A stretch of DNA of 64,000 nucleotides from Burkholderia pyrrocinia. GTDB taxonomy: Bacteria > Pseudomonadota > Gammaproteobacteria > Burkholderiales > Burkholderiaceae. Position 1 is the first letter of the stretch; the number at the start of each line of letters is the position of its first letter. The notes under the pieces are model-generated. The model searched no databases. It saw only the letters and a program-made list of their open reading frames with translations, and was not told the origin of the DNA. The position numbers and the translations under genes were made by a program. This document shows, one piece after another, positions 29,599 through 38,969 of the stretch. The stretch covers positions 3,162,001 to 3,226,000 of the forward strand of contig NZ_CP024902.1 of NCBI RefSeq assembly GCF_003330765.1. The letters run 5' to 3'.

Positions 29599-30582
29599 AT
29601 GATAGCGAAAATCAATGATGACCGGGCGCTCGCGCTCGCCCGCGACGTGCTCGACATCGAGGCGGACGCCGTGCGCGCGCTGCGCGACCAGCTCGACGGC
29701 GGCTTCGTCGAGGCCGTCGCGCTGCTGCTCGGCTGCCGTGGCCGCGTGGTGGTATCCGGCATCGGCAAATCGGGGCATATCGCCCGCAAGATCGCGGCAA
29801 CGCTCGCGAGCACCGGCACGCCGGCCTTCTTCGTCCATCCTGCCGAGGCCAGCCACGGCGACCTCGGCATGGTCACGTCGGACGACGTCTTCATCGGCAT
29901 CTCCTATTCCGGCGAGTCCGAAGAACTCGTCGCGATCCTGCCGCTCGTCAAGCGGATCGGCGCGAAGCTGATCGCGATCACGGGCCGGCCCGGATCGAGC
30001 CTCGCCACGCTGGCCGACGTGAACCTGAACGCCGCGGTTTCGAAAGAAGCGTGCCCGCTGAACCTCGCGCCCACCGCGAGCACGACCGCCGCGCTCGCGC
30101 TCGGCGACGCGCTCGCCGTCGCCGTGCTCGACGCGCGCGGCTTCGGTTCGGAAGATTTCGCGCGCTCGCACCCGGGCGGCGCGCTCGGCCGGCGCCTGCT
30201 CACCTACGTGCGCGACGTGATGCGCTCGGGCGACGCCGTCCCGTCCGTCGGGCTCGACGCGACGCTGTCGGACGCGCTGTTCCAGATCACCGCGAAGCGC
30301 CTGGGCATGACGGCCGTGGTCGACGGCGACGGCAAGGTCGCGGGCATCTTCACGGACGGCGACCTGCGCCGCGTGCTCGCGCGCGACGGCGACTTCCGCA
30401 CGCTGCCGATCACCGACGTGATGACGCGCGACCCGCGCACGATCGCGCCGGATCACCTGGCGGTCGAGGCCGTGGAACTGATGGAGCGCTACCGGATCAA
30501 CCAGATGCTGGTCGTCGATGCCGACGGCGCGCTGATCGGCGCGCTGAACATGCACGACCTGTTTTCGAAGAAGGTGATCTGA
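29599..30582 (+). CDS. kdsD: D-arabinose 5-phosphate isomerase
   Basis: A 327-residue KpsF/GutQ-family enzyme that converts ribulose 5-phosphate to arabinose 5-phosphate, the first step of Kdo synthesis for lipopolysaccharide. Residues about 40-175 form a SIS sugar-isomerase domain (VVVSGIGKSGHIARKIAATLAS is its first helix region), followed by two CBS domains (SVGLDATLSDAL and MTRDPRTIAPDHLAVEA). Its last bases overlap the kdsC start by one nucleotide. It opens a Kdo-Lpt operon. Confidence 0.96.
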   Translation: MIAKINDDRALALARDVLDIEADAVRALRDQLDGGFVEAVALLLGCRGRVVVSGIGKSGHIARKIAATLASTGTPAFFVHPAEASHGDLGMVTSDDVFIGISYSGESEELVAILPLVKRIGAKLIAITGRPGSSLATLADVNLNAAVSKEACPLNLAPTASTTAALALGDALAVAVLDARGFGSEDFARSHPGGALGRRLLTYVRDVMRSGDAVPSVGLDATLSDALFQITAKRLGMTAVVDGDGKVAGIFTDGDLRRVLARDGDFRTLPITDVMTRDPRTIAPDHLAVEAVELMERYRINQMLVVDADGALIGALNMHDLFSKKVI

Positions 30583-31118
30583 TGAGCGCAGCGCTGACTG
30601 CGGCCGAACGCGCCAGCCGCGTGAAGCTGATGATTTTCGACGTCGACGGCGTACTGACCGACGGCGGCCTGCTGTTTACCGCGGCCGGCGACGCGATGAA
30701 GTCGTTCAATTCACTCGACGGCCACGGCGTGAAGCTGCTCGGCGAGGCCGGCATCGCGACCGCGATCATCACGGGCCGCCGCTCGGAAATCGTCGCGGCG
30801 CGCGCGAAGGAAATGAAGATCGCGCACCTGTTCCAGGGCGTCGAGAACAAGCTCGCCGTGTTCGCCGACCTGATCGCGTCGCTCGGCCTCACCGCCGACG
30901 CGTGCGGCTACATGGGCGACGACTGGCCCGACCTGCCCGTGATGCTGCGCTGCGGCTTCGCGACCGCGCCCGCGAACGCGCACCCCGAGGTAATCGCCCG
31001 CGCGCACTGGGTGGCCGAGGGCCGCGGCGGCCACGGCGCCGTGCGCGAAGCCTGCGACGCGATCCTGCGCGCGCAGCACCGCTACGACGCGCTGCTCGCG
31101 GCCGCCTGCGGAGCCTGA
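30582..31118 (+). CDS. kdsC: 3-deoxy-manno-octulosonate-8-phosphatase
   Basis: A 178-residue HAD-family phosphatase that dephosphorylates Kdo-8-phosphate. The nucleophile motif is FDVDGVLTDGG, with ITGRRSEIV and the metal-binding GYMGDDWPDLPVM further on. It has no cap domain, as usual for KdsC tetramers. It is coupled to kdsD by a one-base overlap and followed by lptC after 3 bp. Confidence 0.96.
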   Translation: MSAALTAAERASRVKLMIFDVDGVLTDGGLLFTAAGDAMKSFNSLDGHGVKLLGEAGIATAIITGRRSEIVAARAKEMKIAHLFQGVENKLAVFADLIASLGLTADACGYMGDDWPDLPVMLRCGFATAPANAHPEVIARAHWVAEGRGGHGAVREACDAILRAQHRYDALLAAACGA

Positions 31119-31121
31119 CGG

Positions 31122-31736
31122 ATGAATACGCATTTCCGCTGGACCCAGTTGCTGCCGCTCGCCGCGGTCGCCGCGCTCGCGGGCATCACGTGGTGGCTGC
31201 TGCAGGCGACGCTGCCGCCGCCCGGCGAGGGCATCGTGCAGCCGAAGCGCCATACGCCCGACTATTTCGCGGACAACTTCTCGGTCACCGAACTCGACCA
31301 GTCCGGCACGACCCAGTACCGGCTGACGGCCGCGAAGCTGATCCATTACGAAGACACCGACAACAGCGACCTGGCCGATCCGGCCATGCGCGCATTCCAG
31401 CCCGGCAAGCCGGTCGTGACGACCACCTCGAAGCGCGGCACCGTCAACGGCGACGTGTCGATCGTCGATTTGTACGACGACGCGCGCATCCTGCGCGCGG
31501 CCGGCGGCGGCGATCCGCAGATGCAGGCCGATTCCCAGCATTTCCGGATCTTCGTCAATGACGATGTGATCCAGACCGAAAAGCCGGTTAAACTTCAGCG
31601 CGGCCTGTCCCTCGTCAACGCGACCGACGGCATGAAGTACAACAACGTCACCCGGGTCATCGAGCTTTACGGCAACGTGCGCGGCACGATCGCCGCGGCG
31701 GACACGTCCGGCGGCTCGAAAGGTCAACCCAAGTGA
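31122..31736 (+). CDS. lptC: LPS export ABC transporter periplasmic protein LptC
   Basis: A 204-residue bitopic protein of the lipopolysaccharide transport bridge. A single N-terminal membrane helix (LLPLAAVAALAGITWWLLQ) is followed by a periplasmic beta-jellyroll that accepts LPS from the LptBFG complex. The motif DYFADNFSVTELDQSG is typical. It lies 3 bp after kdsC and overlaps the lptA start by 4 bp. Confidence 0.93.
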   Translation: MNTHFRWTQLLPLAAVAALAGITWWLLQATLPPPGEGIVQPKRHTPDYFADNFSVTELDQSGTTQYRLTAAKLIHYEDTDNSDLADPAMRAFQPGKPVVTTTSKRGTVNGDVSIVDLYDDARILRAAGGGDPQMQADSQHFRIFVNDDVIQTEKPVKLQRGLSLVNATDGMKYNNVTRVIELYGNVRGTIAAADTSGGSKGQPK

Positions 31737-32422
31737 CGCTTCCCTCACGTGATTGCATGAACGAACCGTTCCCTCGACAGAATTCCGGCGGCGCTGCGCG
31801 CGCCGTCCGCGCCGCGCTCGCCGCGACGCTCGTGGCGCTCCCGTTGATCGGGCTGACGCCGCTCGCCCATGCCGAGAAGGCCGACCAGAGCAAGCCGATC
31901 AACGTCGAGGCCGACAACCTGACCTATGACGACCTGAAGCAGGTCACGGTCGCGACCGGCAACGTCGTGATCACGAAGGGCACGATCATCATCAAGGGCG
32001 ATCGCGTCGAAGTGCGCCAGGACCCGGAAGGCTATCAGTACGCGACCTCGTTCGGCAGCGGCAAGAAACACGCGACGTTCCGCCAGAAGCGCGAAGGCCT
32101 CGACGAATACATCGACGGCGACGCCGAGCGCATCGACTACGACGGCAAGCAGGACCTGACCACACTGACCACCGCCGCGACCGTGCGCCGCCTGCAGGGC
32201 ACGTCGACGATCGCCGATACCGTGCACGGCAGCGTGGTCACGTACGACGGCCAGCGCGACTTCTACACCGCGAAGGGCGGCAAGGACGTCGCGGCGCCGG
32301 GCAACCCGAACGGCCGCGTGCGCGCGATGCTGTCGCCGAAGAACGGCGGCCCCGCTCCGCTGAACGGCGGCCCGGCGAAACTGTCGCCGTCGACCACCAT
32401 CCAGGGAGCGCCGGGCCAATGA
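31733..32422 (+). CDS. lptA: LPS transport periplasmic protein LptA
   Basis: The 229-residue periplasmic bridge protein carries LPS from LptC to the outer membrane. A signal peptide ends in TPLAHA before [20 protein letters not shown], the OstA-like jellyroll start. The start is GTG 31733, which overlaps the lptC stop and has AAAGG upstream; ATG 31757 is an alternative that is eight residues shorter. The C-terminus is a proline/glycine-rich tail. It overlaps lptB by 4 bp. Confidence 0.93.
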   Translation: MTLPSRDCMNEPFPRQNSGGAARAVRAALAATLVALPLIGLTPLAHAEKADQSKPINVEADNLTYDDLKQVTVATGNVVITKGTIIIKGDRVEVRQDPEGYQYATSFGSGKKHATFRQKREGLDEYIDGDAERIDYDGKQDLTTLTTAATVRRLQGTSTIADTVHGSVVTYDGQRDFYTAKGGKDVAAPGNPNGRVRAMLSPKNGGPAPLNGGPAKLSPSTTIQGAPGQ

Positions 32423-33195
32423 ACGCGCTACCGAACCGCCAGCCGGCCGGCACCACGAGCTCGCTCGTCGTCCGCAACCTGAAGAAGCGCTATGGCTCGC
32501 GCACGGTCGTCAAGGACGTGTCGCTCGACGTGAAGAGCGGCGAAGTTGTCGGCCTGCTCGGCCCGAACGGCGCCGGCAAGACGACGTCGTTCTACATGAT
32601 CGTCGGCCTCGTGCCGCTCGACGCGGGCGAGATCTCGCTGAACGGCAGTTCGATCAGCCTGCTGCCGATCCACAAGCGCGCGTCGCTCGGCCTGTCGTAC
32701 CTGCCGCAGGAAGCGTCCGTGTTCCGCAAGCTGACCGTCGAGGAAAACATCCGCGCGGTGCTCGAGCTGCAATACGGCGAAGACGGCAAGCGGCTGTCGA
32801 AGGATGGCATCTCGTCGCGCACCGAAGCGCTGCTCGACGAGTTGCAGATCGGCCACCTGCGCGAGAATCCCGCGTTGTCGCTGTCGGGCGGCGAACGACG
32901 CCGTGTCGAGATCGCGCGCGCGCTCGCGACCAACCCGAACTTCATCCTGCTCGACGAACCGTTCGCCGGCGTCGACCCGATCGCGGTGCTCGAGATTCAG
33001 AAGATCGTCAAGTTCCTGAAACAGCGCAACATCGGCGTGCTGATTACCGATCACAACGTCCGCGAAACGCTCGGCATCTGCGACCACGCCTACATCATCA
33101 GCGACGGCTCGGTGCTCGCCGCCGGCGCGCCCAGCGAAATCATCGAAAACGAAAGCGTGCGCCGCGTGTACCTCGGCGAACACTTCCGCATGTAA
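32419..33195 (+). CDS. lptB: LPS export ABC transporter ATP-binding protein LptB
   Basis: The 258-residue ATPase powers LPS extraction with LptFG. It has Walker [11 protein letters not shown], the signature [15 protein letters not shown], Walker [14 protein letters not shown] and the H-loop in LITDHNVRE. It overlaps lptA by 4 bp. A 161-bp gap separates it from rpoN, as in many proteobacteria where lptB-rpoN-hpf-ptsN order is conserved. Confidence 0.97.
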   Translation: MNALPNRQPAGTTSSLVVRNLKKRYGSRTVVKDVSLDVKSGEVVGLLGPNGAGKTTSFYMIVGLVPLDAGEISLNGSSISLLPIHKRASLGLSYLPQEASVFRKLTVEENIRAVLELQYGEDGKRLSKDGISSRTEALLDELQIGHLRENPALSLSGGERRRVEIARALATNPNFILLDEPFAGVDPIAVLEIQKIVKFLKQRNIGVLITDHNVRETLGICDHAYIISDGSVLAAGAPSEIIENESVRRVYLGEHFRM

Positions 33196-33356
33196 CTTCC
33201 TCCTCGTGGCTGGCTGCACCCCGCCCGGCATGGCCGCGCGGGGCCCGTGCCCCGCTTCGCGGCCATGCCCGCGACCGGGCGGCGCGCCGCGCGTAATCGC
33301 GGATGGCTCAACGCGCCTGGGTCGTGGCACACTGCCGGTATGACTCCCTCCTTGCC

Positions 33357-34862
33357 ATGAAAGCCAGCCTTCAACTTCGCCTGTCGCAACATCTGGCGCT
33401 GACACCCCAGCTACAGCAGTCGATCCGGCTCCTGCAGTTGTCGACGCTCGAATTGCAGCAGGAAGTCGCGATGGCCGTTGCGCAGAACCCGCTGCTCGAG
33501 AACGACGACGAATGGATCGCGAGCCCGCTGCGCGTCGGGTCGGACGGATCGCTGATCGCGCAGACGCCTCCCGCGCAGAACACCGAGCCGGCCGCGGGGA
33601 ACGGCAGCAGCCAGTCGGGCGACCGCGCGGAGCGCGACGAGCCGGCCGGCGCGGACGAATACGACGGTTACTCGTCCGGCGACGGCAACGACGGCCCGCA
33701 ATGGAATCTCGACGAATTCGGCCGCTCGAGCGGCGCGTCCGACGACGACGATCTCCCGCCGCTGCAGGTGCAGGAAGCCGCGACGTCGCTGCGCGACCAC
33801 CTGTCCGCGCAGTTGCGCGTCACGCAGGCCGGCCCGCGCGATCGCGCGCTCGTGATGTTCCTGATCGAATCGCTCGACGACGACGGCTACCTGACCGCCA
33901 CGCTCGACGAAGTGCTCGCCGACCTGCCGCCCGAGCTGGAGATCGACTGCGACGAACTGAACGCGGCGCTCGCGCTGCTGCACAGCTTCGACCCGGCCGG
34001 GGTCGGCGCCCGCTCGGCATCCGAATGCCTGAAGCTGCAGTTGCTGCGCCTCGATCCGTCCCCGACGCGCACGCTCGCGCTCGAGATCGTGTTGCAGCAC
34101 CTCGAACTGCTCGCCGCACGCGATTTCACGCGGTTGCGCAAGCACCTGAAGGCGAACGACGACGCGCTACGCGACGCGCATGCGCTGATCCGCTCGCTGG
34201 AGCCGTTCCCCGGCGCCGCGTACGGCAAGGCCGAGGCCGACTACGTCGTGCCCGACATCATGGTGAAGAAAGTCGGCCAGGGATGGCTCGCGGAACTCAA
34301 TCCGGAGGTCATGCCGCGCCTGCGGATCAACAGCCTCTACGCGAACATCCTGCGCAACAGCCGCGGCGATCCGTCGGCCGGTTCGCTGAAGCAGCAGCTC
34401 CAGGAAGCACGCTGGCTGATCAAAAACATCCAGCAACGTTTCGACACGATCCTGCGTGTCGCGCAGGCTATTGTCGAGCGTCAGAAGAATTTCTTTGCGC
34501 ATGGCGAAATTGCCATGCGCCCCTTGGTTTTGCGGGAAATAGCTGATACGCTGGGCCTACACGAGTCGACTGTCAGCCGTGTGACAACCGGGAAGTACAT
34601 GCTGACCCCGTTCGGGACGCTTGAATTTAAGTACTTCTTCGGATCACACGTTTCGACCGACACCGGTGGCGCCGCCTCGTCGACCGCCATCCGAGCCCTC
34701 ATCAAGCAACTGATAGGAGCTGAAGACCCAAAATCGCCACTTTCGGATAGCCGCATTGCCGAGCTGCTGGCAGAACAGGGTTTCGTGGTCGCGCGCCGCA
34801 CGGTTGCCAAATATCGCGAAGCCCTCAAGATCCCGGCAGTCAATCTGCGTAAGTCTCTTTAG
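33357..34862 (+). CDS. rpoN: RNA polymerase sigma-54 factor
   Basis: A 501-residue sigma-54. Region I is glutamine- and leucine-rich ([20 protein letters not shown]), region II is acidic, and the C-terminus has the core-binding domain, HTH and the RpoN box [10 protein letters not shown] at 479-488. It directs nitrogen and other enhancer-dependent promoters. ATG 33357 gives the standard [19 protein letters not shown] start. The last 380 bp are distinctly less GC-rich than the rest of the gene. Confidence 0.97.
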   Translation: MKASLQLRLSQHLALTPQLQQSIRLLQLSTLELQQEVAMAVAQNPLLENDDEWIASPLRVGSDGSLIAQTPPAQNTEPAAGNGSSQSGDRAERDEPAGADEYDGYSSGDGNDGPQWNLDEFGRSSGASDDDDLPPLQVQEAATSLRDHLSAQLRVTQAGPRDRALVMFLIESLDDDGYLTATLDEVLADLPPELEIDCDELNAALALLHSFDPAGVGARSASECLKLQLLRLDPSPTRTLALEIVLQHLELLAARDFTRLRKHLKANDDALRDAHALIRSLEPFPGAAYGKAEADYVVPDIMVKKVGQGWLAELNPEVMPRLRINSLYANILRNSRGDPSAGSLKQQLQEARWLIKNIQQRFDTILRVAQAIVERQKNFFAHGEIAMRPLVLREIADTLGLHESTVSRVTTGKYMLTPFGTLEFKYFFGSHVSTDTGGAASSTAIRALIKQLIGAEDPKSPLSDSRIAELLAEQGFVVARRTVAKYREALKIPAVNLRKSL

Positions 34863-35020
34863 GCCTGCTGCCTGCCCGGCGGCAGGCGTGTTCCGGCCAC
34901 CGCGCACACGGGGAACAAGCCGGGCGACCTGTCTGCGATACGCCGCCTCGTGCGGCACGGGCAAGTCGACTGGAGCGCCGCCTCGATGCGGCCGGGTGGT
35001 CACTCGCTTGGAGAAGCACT

Positions 35021-35380
35021 ATGAACCTGAAGATCAGTGGACATCATCTCGAAGTCACGCCTGCAATTCGCGAATACGTGATCACCAAGCTGGACCGGGT
35101 GCTACGGCATAGCGATCAGGTGATCGATGGCACTGTGATCCTCTCGGTCGACAATCACAAGGAAAAGGACAAGCAGCAGCGCGCGGAAATCAACCTGCAC
35201 CTGAAGGGCAAGGATATCTTCGTCGAAAGCGCAAACGGCAACCTGTACGCGGCGATCGATCTGCTGATCGACAAGCTGGATCGCCAGGTCGTCAAGCACA
35301 TGGAGCGCCTGCAAACGCACGCGCACGACCCGATCAAGCTTCAACCGTCGATCGACCAGATCGAACTGCCGCCGCAGTAA
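35021..35380 (+). CDS. hpf: Ribosome hibernation-promoting factor
   Basis: A 119-residue HPF/RaiA-family protein that binds the 30S subunit in stationary phase and promotes ribosome dimerisation. It starts [20 protein letters not shown], the conserved first strand and helix, and lacks the long C-terminal domain, so it is the short form. TTGGAGAAG precedes the ATG. It lies 158 bp after rpoN and is followed by a strong terminator. Confidence 0.95.
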   Translation: MNLKISGHHLEVTPAIREYVITKLDRVLRHSDQVIDGTVILSVDNHKEKDKQQRAEINLHLKGKDIFVESANGNLYAAIDLLIDKLDRQVVKHMERLQTHAHDPIKLQPSIDQIELPPQ

Positions 35381-35401
35381 CGGTCACCGCAGCACGCACG
35401 C

Positions 35402-35427
35402 CGCCCGGTTCGCCGGGCGTTTTTTTT
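35402..35427 (+). terminator. Rho-independent terminator after hpf
   Basis: CGCCCGG (35402-35408), TTCG loop, CCGGGCG (35413-35419) and eight T. It separates the rpoN-hpf transcript from ptsN. Confidence 0.93.
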
Positions 35428-35488
35428 GCGACTCCGCGCAGTGGTGCGACCGGTCCGTCCATGCTGCGCCACGCACGCGGCTGTGCTC

Positions 35489-35494
35489 TATAAT
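35489..35494 (+). promoter_or_regulatory. -10 element of the ptsN promoter
   Basis: A perfect TATAAT follows the hpf terminator and precedes ptsN by 140 bp. The matching -35 (around 35466-35471) is poor. The long leader to 35633 has no clear structure. Confidence 0.5.
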
Positions 35495-35633
35495 GTTCCG
35501 GTTATCGCCGGGGGGGCATTGGGTACGGTAGCTGCCTTGCAGGTTGCCGATGCCATACGCCTTGATATCGCCGAACATGGAAAATCAGTCTGCCGCCGCA
35601 AGGAGACCCCAGGCCGCCCAATCGCCTGCCAAC

Positions 35634-36089
35634 ATGAATCGCCTAGCCAAAATCCTGCCCATAGAGAACGTCGTCATCGACCTCTCAGTCACCAGCAAGA
35701 AACGCGTCTTCGAACAAGCCGGGCTGATGTTCGAGAATCAGAACGGCGTCGCCCGCAGCACCGTCACGGACAACCTGTTCGCGCGCGAGCGCCTCGGCTC
35801 GACCGGGCTCGGCGAAGGCGTCGCGATTCCGCACGGGCGCATCAAGGGTCTCAAGCACCCGCTCGCCGCGTTCGTCCGGCTCGCCGACGCGATCCCGTTC
35901 GAAGCGCCCGACGGCCAGCCGGTCGGCCTCCTGATTTTCCTGCTCGTCCCCGAGCAAGCCACCCAGCAGCACCTCGAGATCCTGTCGGAAATCGCGCAAT
36001 TGCTGTCCGACCGCGACGCGCGCGAGCGTCTGCACAACGAAACGGATATCGCCGAGTTGCATCGCCTGCTCACTCAGTGGCAACCTTGA
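35634..36089 (+). CDS. ptsN: PTS IIA-like nitrogen-regulatory protein
   Basis: A 151-residue EIIA-Ntr, the phosphoacceptor at the end of the PTS-Ntr chain that tunes potassium and nitrogen responses. The phosphorylated histidine is in the motif GEGVAIPHGRIKG. I place the start at ATG 35634 (MNRLAKILPIENVVIDL), the family N-terminus. In-frame ATGs at 35544 and 35577 would add a proline/alanine-rich extension of unknown value; none has a well-placed ribosome site. It precedes hprK and rapZ. Confidence 0.93.
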   Translation: MNRLAKILPIENVVIDLSVTSKKRVFEQAGLMFENQNGVARSTVTDNLFARERLGSTGLGEGVAIPHGRIKGLKHPLAAFVRLADAIPFEAPDGQPVGLLIFLLVPEQATQQHLEILSEIAQLLSDRDARERLHNETDIAELHRLLTQWQP

Positions 36090-36218
36090 GTTGATCCGGG
36101 CGGAATATTTTCCCGTACGAGGCGGCACGCGGCGCCGTCCAGGGCCGCCCGGCGCCGGCCCGGCATGGCGACGTCCGTCGCCGCGCGCATGCACCGGCCC
36201 ATTGGAGTGACGAGAGTC

Positions 36219-37187
36219 ATGGATACGTCCAGCATCAACGCCCAGAGCATCTTCGACGACAACGCGGCCACGCTGAAACTGAGCTGGCTGACGGGGCATG
36301 AAGGCTGGGAACGCGGCTTTTCGGCCGACACGGTCGGCAACGCAACGTCGAGCGCCGACCTCGTCGGCCACCTGAACCTGATCCACCCGAACCGGATCCA
36401 GGTGCTGGGCGAAGCCGAAATCGACTACTACCAGCGGCAGACCGACGAAGACCGCTCGCGCCACATGGCCGAGCTGATCGCGCTCGAACCGCCGTTCCTC
36501 GTCGTCGCCGGCGGCGCCGCGGCGCCGCCCGAACTTGTGCTGCGCTGCACGCGCTCGTCGACCCCGCTGTTCACGACGCCGATGTCGGCCGCCGCGGTGA
36601 TCGACAGCCTGCGGCTCTACATGTCGCGCATCCTCGCGCCGCGCGCGACGCTGCACGGCGTGTTCCTCGACATCCTCGGGATGGGTGTGCTGCTGACCGG
36701 CGATTCGGGCCTCGGCAAGAGCGAACTCGGCCTCGAACTGATCAGCCGCGGCCACGGCCTCGTCGCCGACGACGCGGTCGATTTCGTCCGTCTTGGCCCC
36801 GATTTCGTCGAAGGACGCTGCCCGCCGCTGCTGCAGAACCTGCTCGAAGTGCGCGGCCTCGGCCTGCTCGACATCAAGACGATCTTCGGCGAAACCGCCG
36901 TGCGGCGGAAAATGAAGCTGAAGCTGATCGTCCAGCTCGTGCGGCGCCCGGACGGCGAATTCCAGCGCCTGCCGCTCGAAAGCCAGACCGTCGACGTGCT
37001 CGGTTTGCCGATCAGCAAGGTCACGATCCAGGTCGCCGCCGGCCGCAACCTGGCGGTGCTCGTCGAGGCAGCCGTCCGGAACACGATCCTGCAGTTGCGC
37101 GGAATCGACACTTTGCGCGATTTCATGGATCGGCAACGACTCGCGATGCAAGATCCCGACAGTCAGTTCCCCGGCAAGCTGGTATAA
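36219..37187 (+). CDS. hprK: HPr kinase/phosphorylase
   Basis: A 322-residue HprK that phosphorylates and dephosphorylates HPr on serine. The C-terminal domain holds the P-loop [10 protein letters not shown] and the family signature [17 protein letters not shown]. In beta-proteobacteria it acts within the PTS-Ntr system rather than sugar uptake. ATG 36219 follows TTGGAGTGA. It is between ptsN and rapZ. Confidence 0.96.
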   Translation: MDTSSINAQSIFDDNAATLKLSWLTGHEGWERGFSADTVGNATSSADLVGHLNLIHPNRIQVLGEAEIDYYQRQTDEDRSRHMAELIALEPPFLVVAGGAAAPPELVLRCTRSSTPLFTTPMSAAAVIDSLRLYMSRILAPRATLHGVFLDILGMGVLLTGDSGLGKSELGLELISRGHGLVADDAVDFVRLGPDFVEGRCPPLLQNLLEVRGLGLLDIKTIFGETAVRRKMKLKLIVQLVRRPDGEFQRLPLESQTVDVLGLPISKVTIQVAAGRNLAVLVEAAVRNTILQLRGIDTLRDFMDRQRLAMQDPDSQFPGKLV

Positions 37188-37262
37188 CCCGCACGCGCCG
37201 GCCGCGCAACGCCGACGCGTCGAGCCGGTGCTATGATGAAACGTCAGGATTCTCTGCTTCCC

Positions 37263-38171
37263 ATGCGCATCGTCCTTATCACCGGCATCTCCGGCTCAGG
37301 CAAATCCGTCGCGCTGAACGCGCTCGAAGACGCAGGCTATTACTGCGTCGACAACTTGCCGCCGCACGTGCTCCCCGAACTCGCCCGCTACCTCGCCCAG
37401 GACGGCCAGCGCCGGCTCGCGGTCGCGATCGACGCACGCTCGAGCGCATCGCTCGACGAAATGCCCGGCCTGATCCGCGATCTGTCGCGCGAGCACGACG
37501 TGCGCGTACTGTTCCTCAACGCGAGCACCCAGGCGCTGATCCAGCGCTTCTCCGAAACGCGCCGTCGCCATCCGCTGTCCGGTTCGCTGTCGCACGATGC
37601 GAACGTCGGCCTGCTGTCGTCGCTCGAGGAAGCGATCGAGCGCGAACGCGACCTCGTCGCGCCGCTCGCCGAATTCGGCCACCAGATCGACACGAGCACG
37701 CTGCGCGCGAACGTGCTGCGCACGTGGGTCAAGCGCCTCATCGAGCAGAAGGACAACGCCCTGATGCTGATGTTCGAGTCGTTCGGCTTCAAGCGCGGCG
37801 TGCCGCTCGACGCCGACCTGATGTTCGACGTACGCGCGCTGCCGAATCCGTACTACGACCACGAGTTGCGCCCGCTCACCGGGCTCGACCAGCCGGTCAT
37901 CGCCTTTCTCGACGCACTGCCGATCGTCCACCAGATGATCGACGACATCCATGCGTTCCTGATGAAATGGCTGCCGCACTTCCGCGATGACAACCGCAGC
38001 TACCTGACCGTCGCCATCGGCTGCACGGGCGGCCAGCATCGCTCGGTGTTCATCGCGGAAACGCTCGCCGCGCGCCTTGCGCACGAGGCGAACGTGATCG
38101 TGCGGCATCGTGACGCGCCAGTGGATGTCGACGCGTCGTCGCGGCTCGTCTCCGAGGTCGACCGACCCTAG
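37263..38171 (+). CDS. rapZ: RNase adapter protein RapZ
   Basis: A 302-residue RapZ (YvcJ family), an ATP/GTP-binding adapter that in enterobacteria directs RNase E to the GlmZ small RNA. It has Walker [12 protein letters not shown] at the N-terminus, CVDNLPP, and the C-terminal [18 protein letters not shown] 37263 gives [13 protein letters not shown]; an upstream ATG at 37233 is in frame but adds ten residues not usual for the family. It follows hprK by 75 bp. Confidence 0.95.
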   Translation: MRIVLITGISGSGKSVALNALEDAGYYCVDNLPPHVLPELARYLAQDGQRRLAVAIDARSSASLDEMPGLIRDLSREHDVRVLFLNASTQALIQRFSETRRRHPLSGSLSHDANVGLLSSLEEAIERERDLVAPLAEFGHQIDTSTLRANVLRTWVKRLIEQKDNALMLMFESFGFKRGVPLDADLMFDVRALPNPYYDHELRPLTGLDQPVIAFLDALPIVHQMIDDIHAFLMKWLPHFRDDNRSYLTVAIGCTGGQHRSVFIAETLAARLAHEANVIVRHRDAPVDVDASSRLVSEVDRP

Positions 38172-38197
38172 CGACACCGCCCCTTCGTTAGCGCGCC

Positions 38198-38833
38198 ATG
38201 TCCTCCCTATCGACCAGCCTGATCGACCTGCCGCTGTTTCCGCTGCACACGGTGCTGTTTCCGGGCGGCCTGCTCCCGCTCAAGGTGTTCGAGGCGCGCT
38301 ATCTCGACATGTCACGCGCATGCCTGCGCGACGACGTACCGTTTGGCGTGTGCCTGCTGAAGAGCGGGCCCGAAGTCGCACAGGACGGCGCCGTGTCGGT
38401 GCCCGAAACCATCGGCTGCATGGCGCGCATCACCGAGTGCGATACCGGTGAATTCGGGATGCTGTATCTGCAGGCGGTCGGCACGCAGCGTTTCGAGCTG
38501 CTGTCGTATCGCGTCGAAGGCAACGGGCTGCTGGTCGGCATCGCGGAACCGCTGCCCGACGACATCCCGCTCGAAGGCGAGCAGTCGCTCGCGCAGTTCG
38601 GCTCGTGCGCCGAGGTGCTCGAGCGCATCATCGACGCGCTGAAGAAATCCGAACCGGGCAAGCTGCCGTTCGGCGAACCGTTCCATCTCGACGATCCGAG
38701 CTGGGTGTCGAACCGCCTGTCGGAACTGCTGCCGCTCGACCTGCGCGCGCGGCAAAAGCTGATGGAGTTTCCGGACGTCGGCGCGCGCATCGACGCCGTG
38801 CACCACGTGCTCGGCCGGCACGGCTGGCTGTAA
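38198..38833 (+). CDS. LON substrate-binding domain protein
   Basis: A 211-residue stand-alone LON N-terminal (substrate-binding) domain without AAA or protease modules. The opening LIDLPLFPLHTVLFPGGLLPLKVFE resembles the family start, and CLRDDVPFGVCLLKSG follows. Such proteins may recruit or bind substrates; no enzymatic role is known. It lies 26 bp after rapZ and could share its transcript. The 136-bp stretch beyond it before mutY is GC-rich and empty. Confidence 0.88.
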   Translation: MSSLSTSLIDLPLFPLHTVLFPGGLLPLKVFEARYLDMSRACLRDDVPFGVCLLKSGPEVAQDGAVSVPETIGCMARITECDTGEFGMLYLQAVGTQRFELLSYRVEGNGLLVGIAEPLPDDIPLEGEQSLAQFGSCAEVLERIIDALKKSEPGKLPFGEPFHLDDPSWVSNRLSELLPLDLRARQKLMEFPDVGARIDAVHHVLGRHGWL

Positions 38834-38969
38834 GCGCCCGCGGATCTGTCGCTTCGCGCCAGCCCACCGAGGGGGCATCCCCAAAGGGGACTTCCTTCGG
38901 GGCGAAAAACTTCTGGCGGCCCGACGTTTTCTTGAGCACGCGGCCCACGCCGCGCCCTTCGCCTTTTCG

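Noticed and set aside
27728..29602. Long plus-strand open frame opposite the cation antiporter
   Set aside because: Composition is His/Arg/Glu-rich, typical of a shadow; the antiporter frame has helices and an RCK domain.
38834..38969. GC-rich spacer between the LON-domain gene and mutY with small G/C runs
   Set aside because: Possible dispersed repeat, but no clear inverted or direct repeat boundaries; cannot be supported without a genome-wide search.
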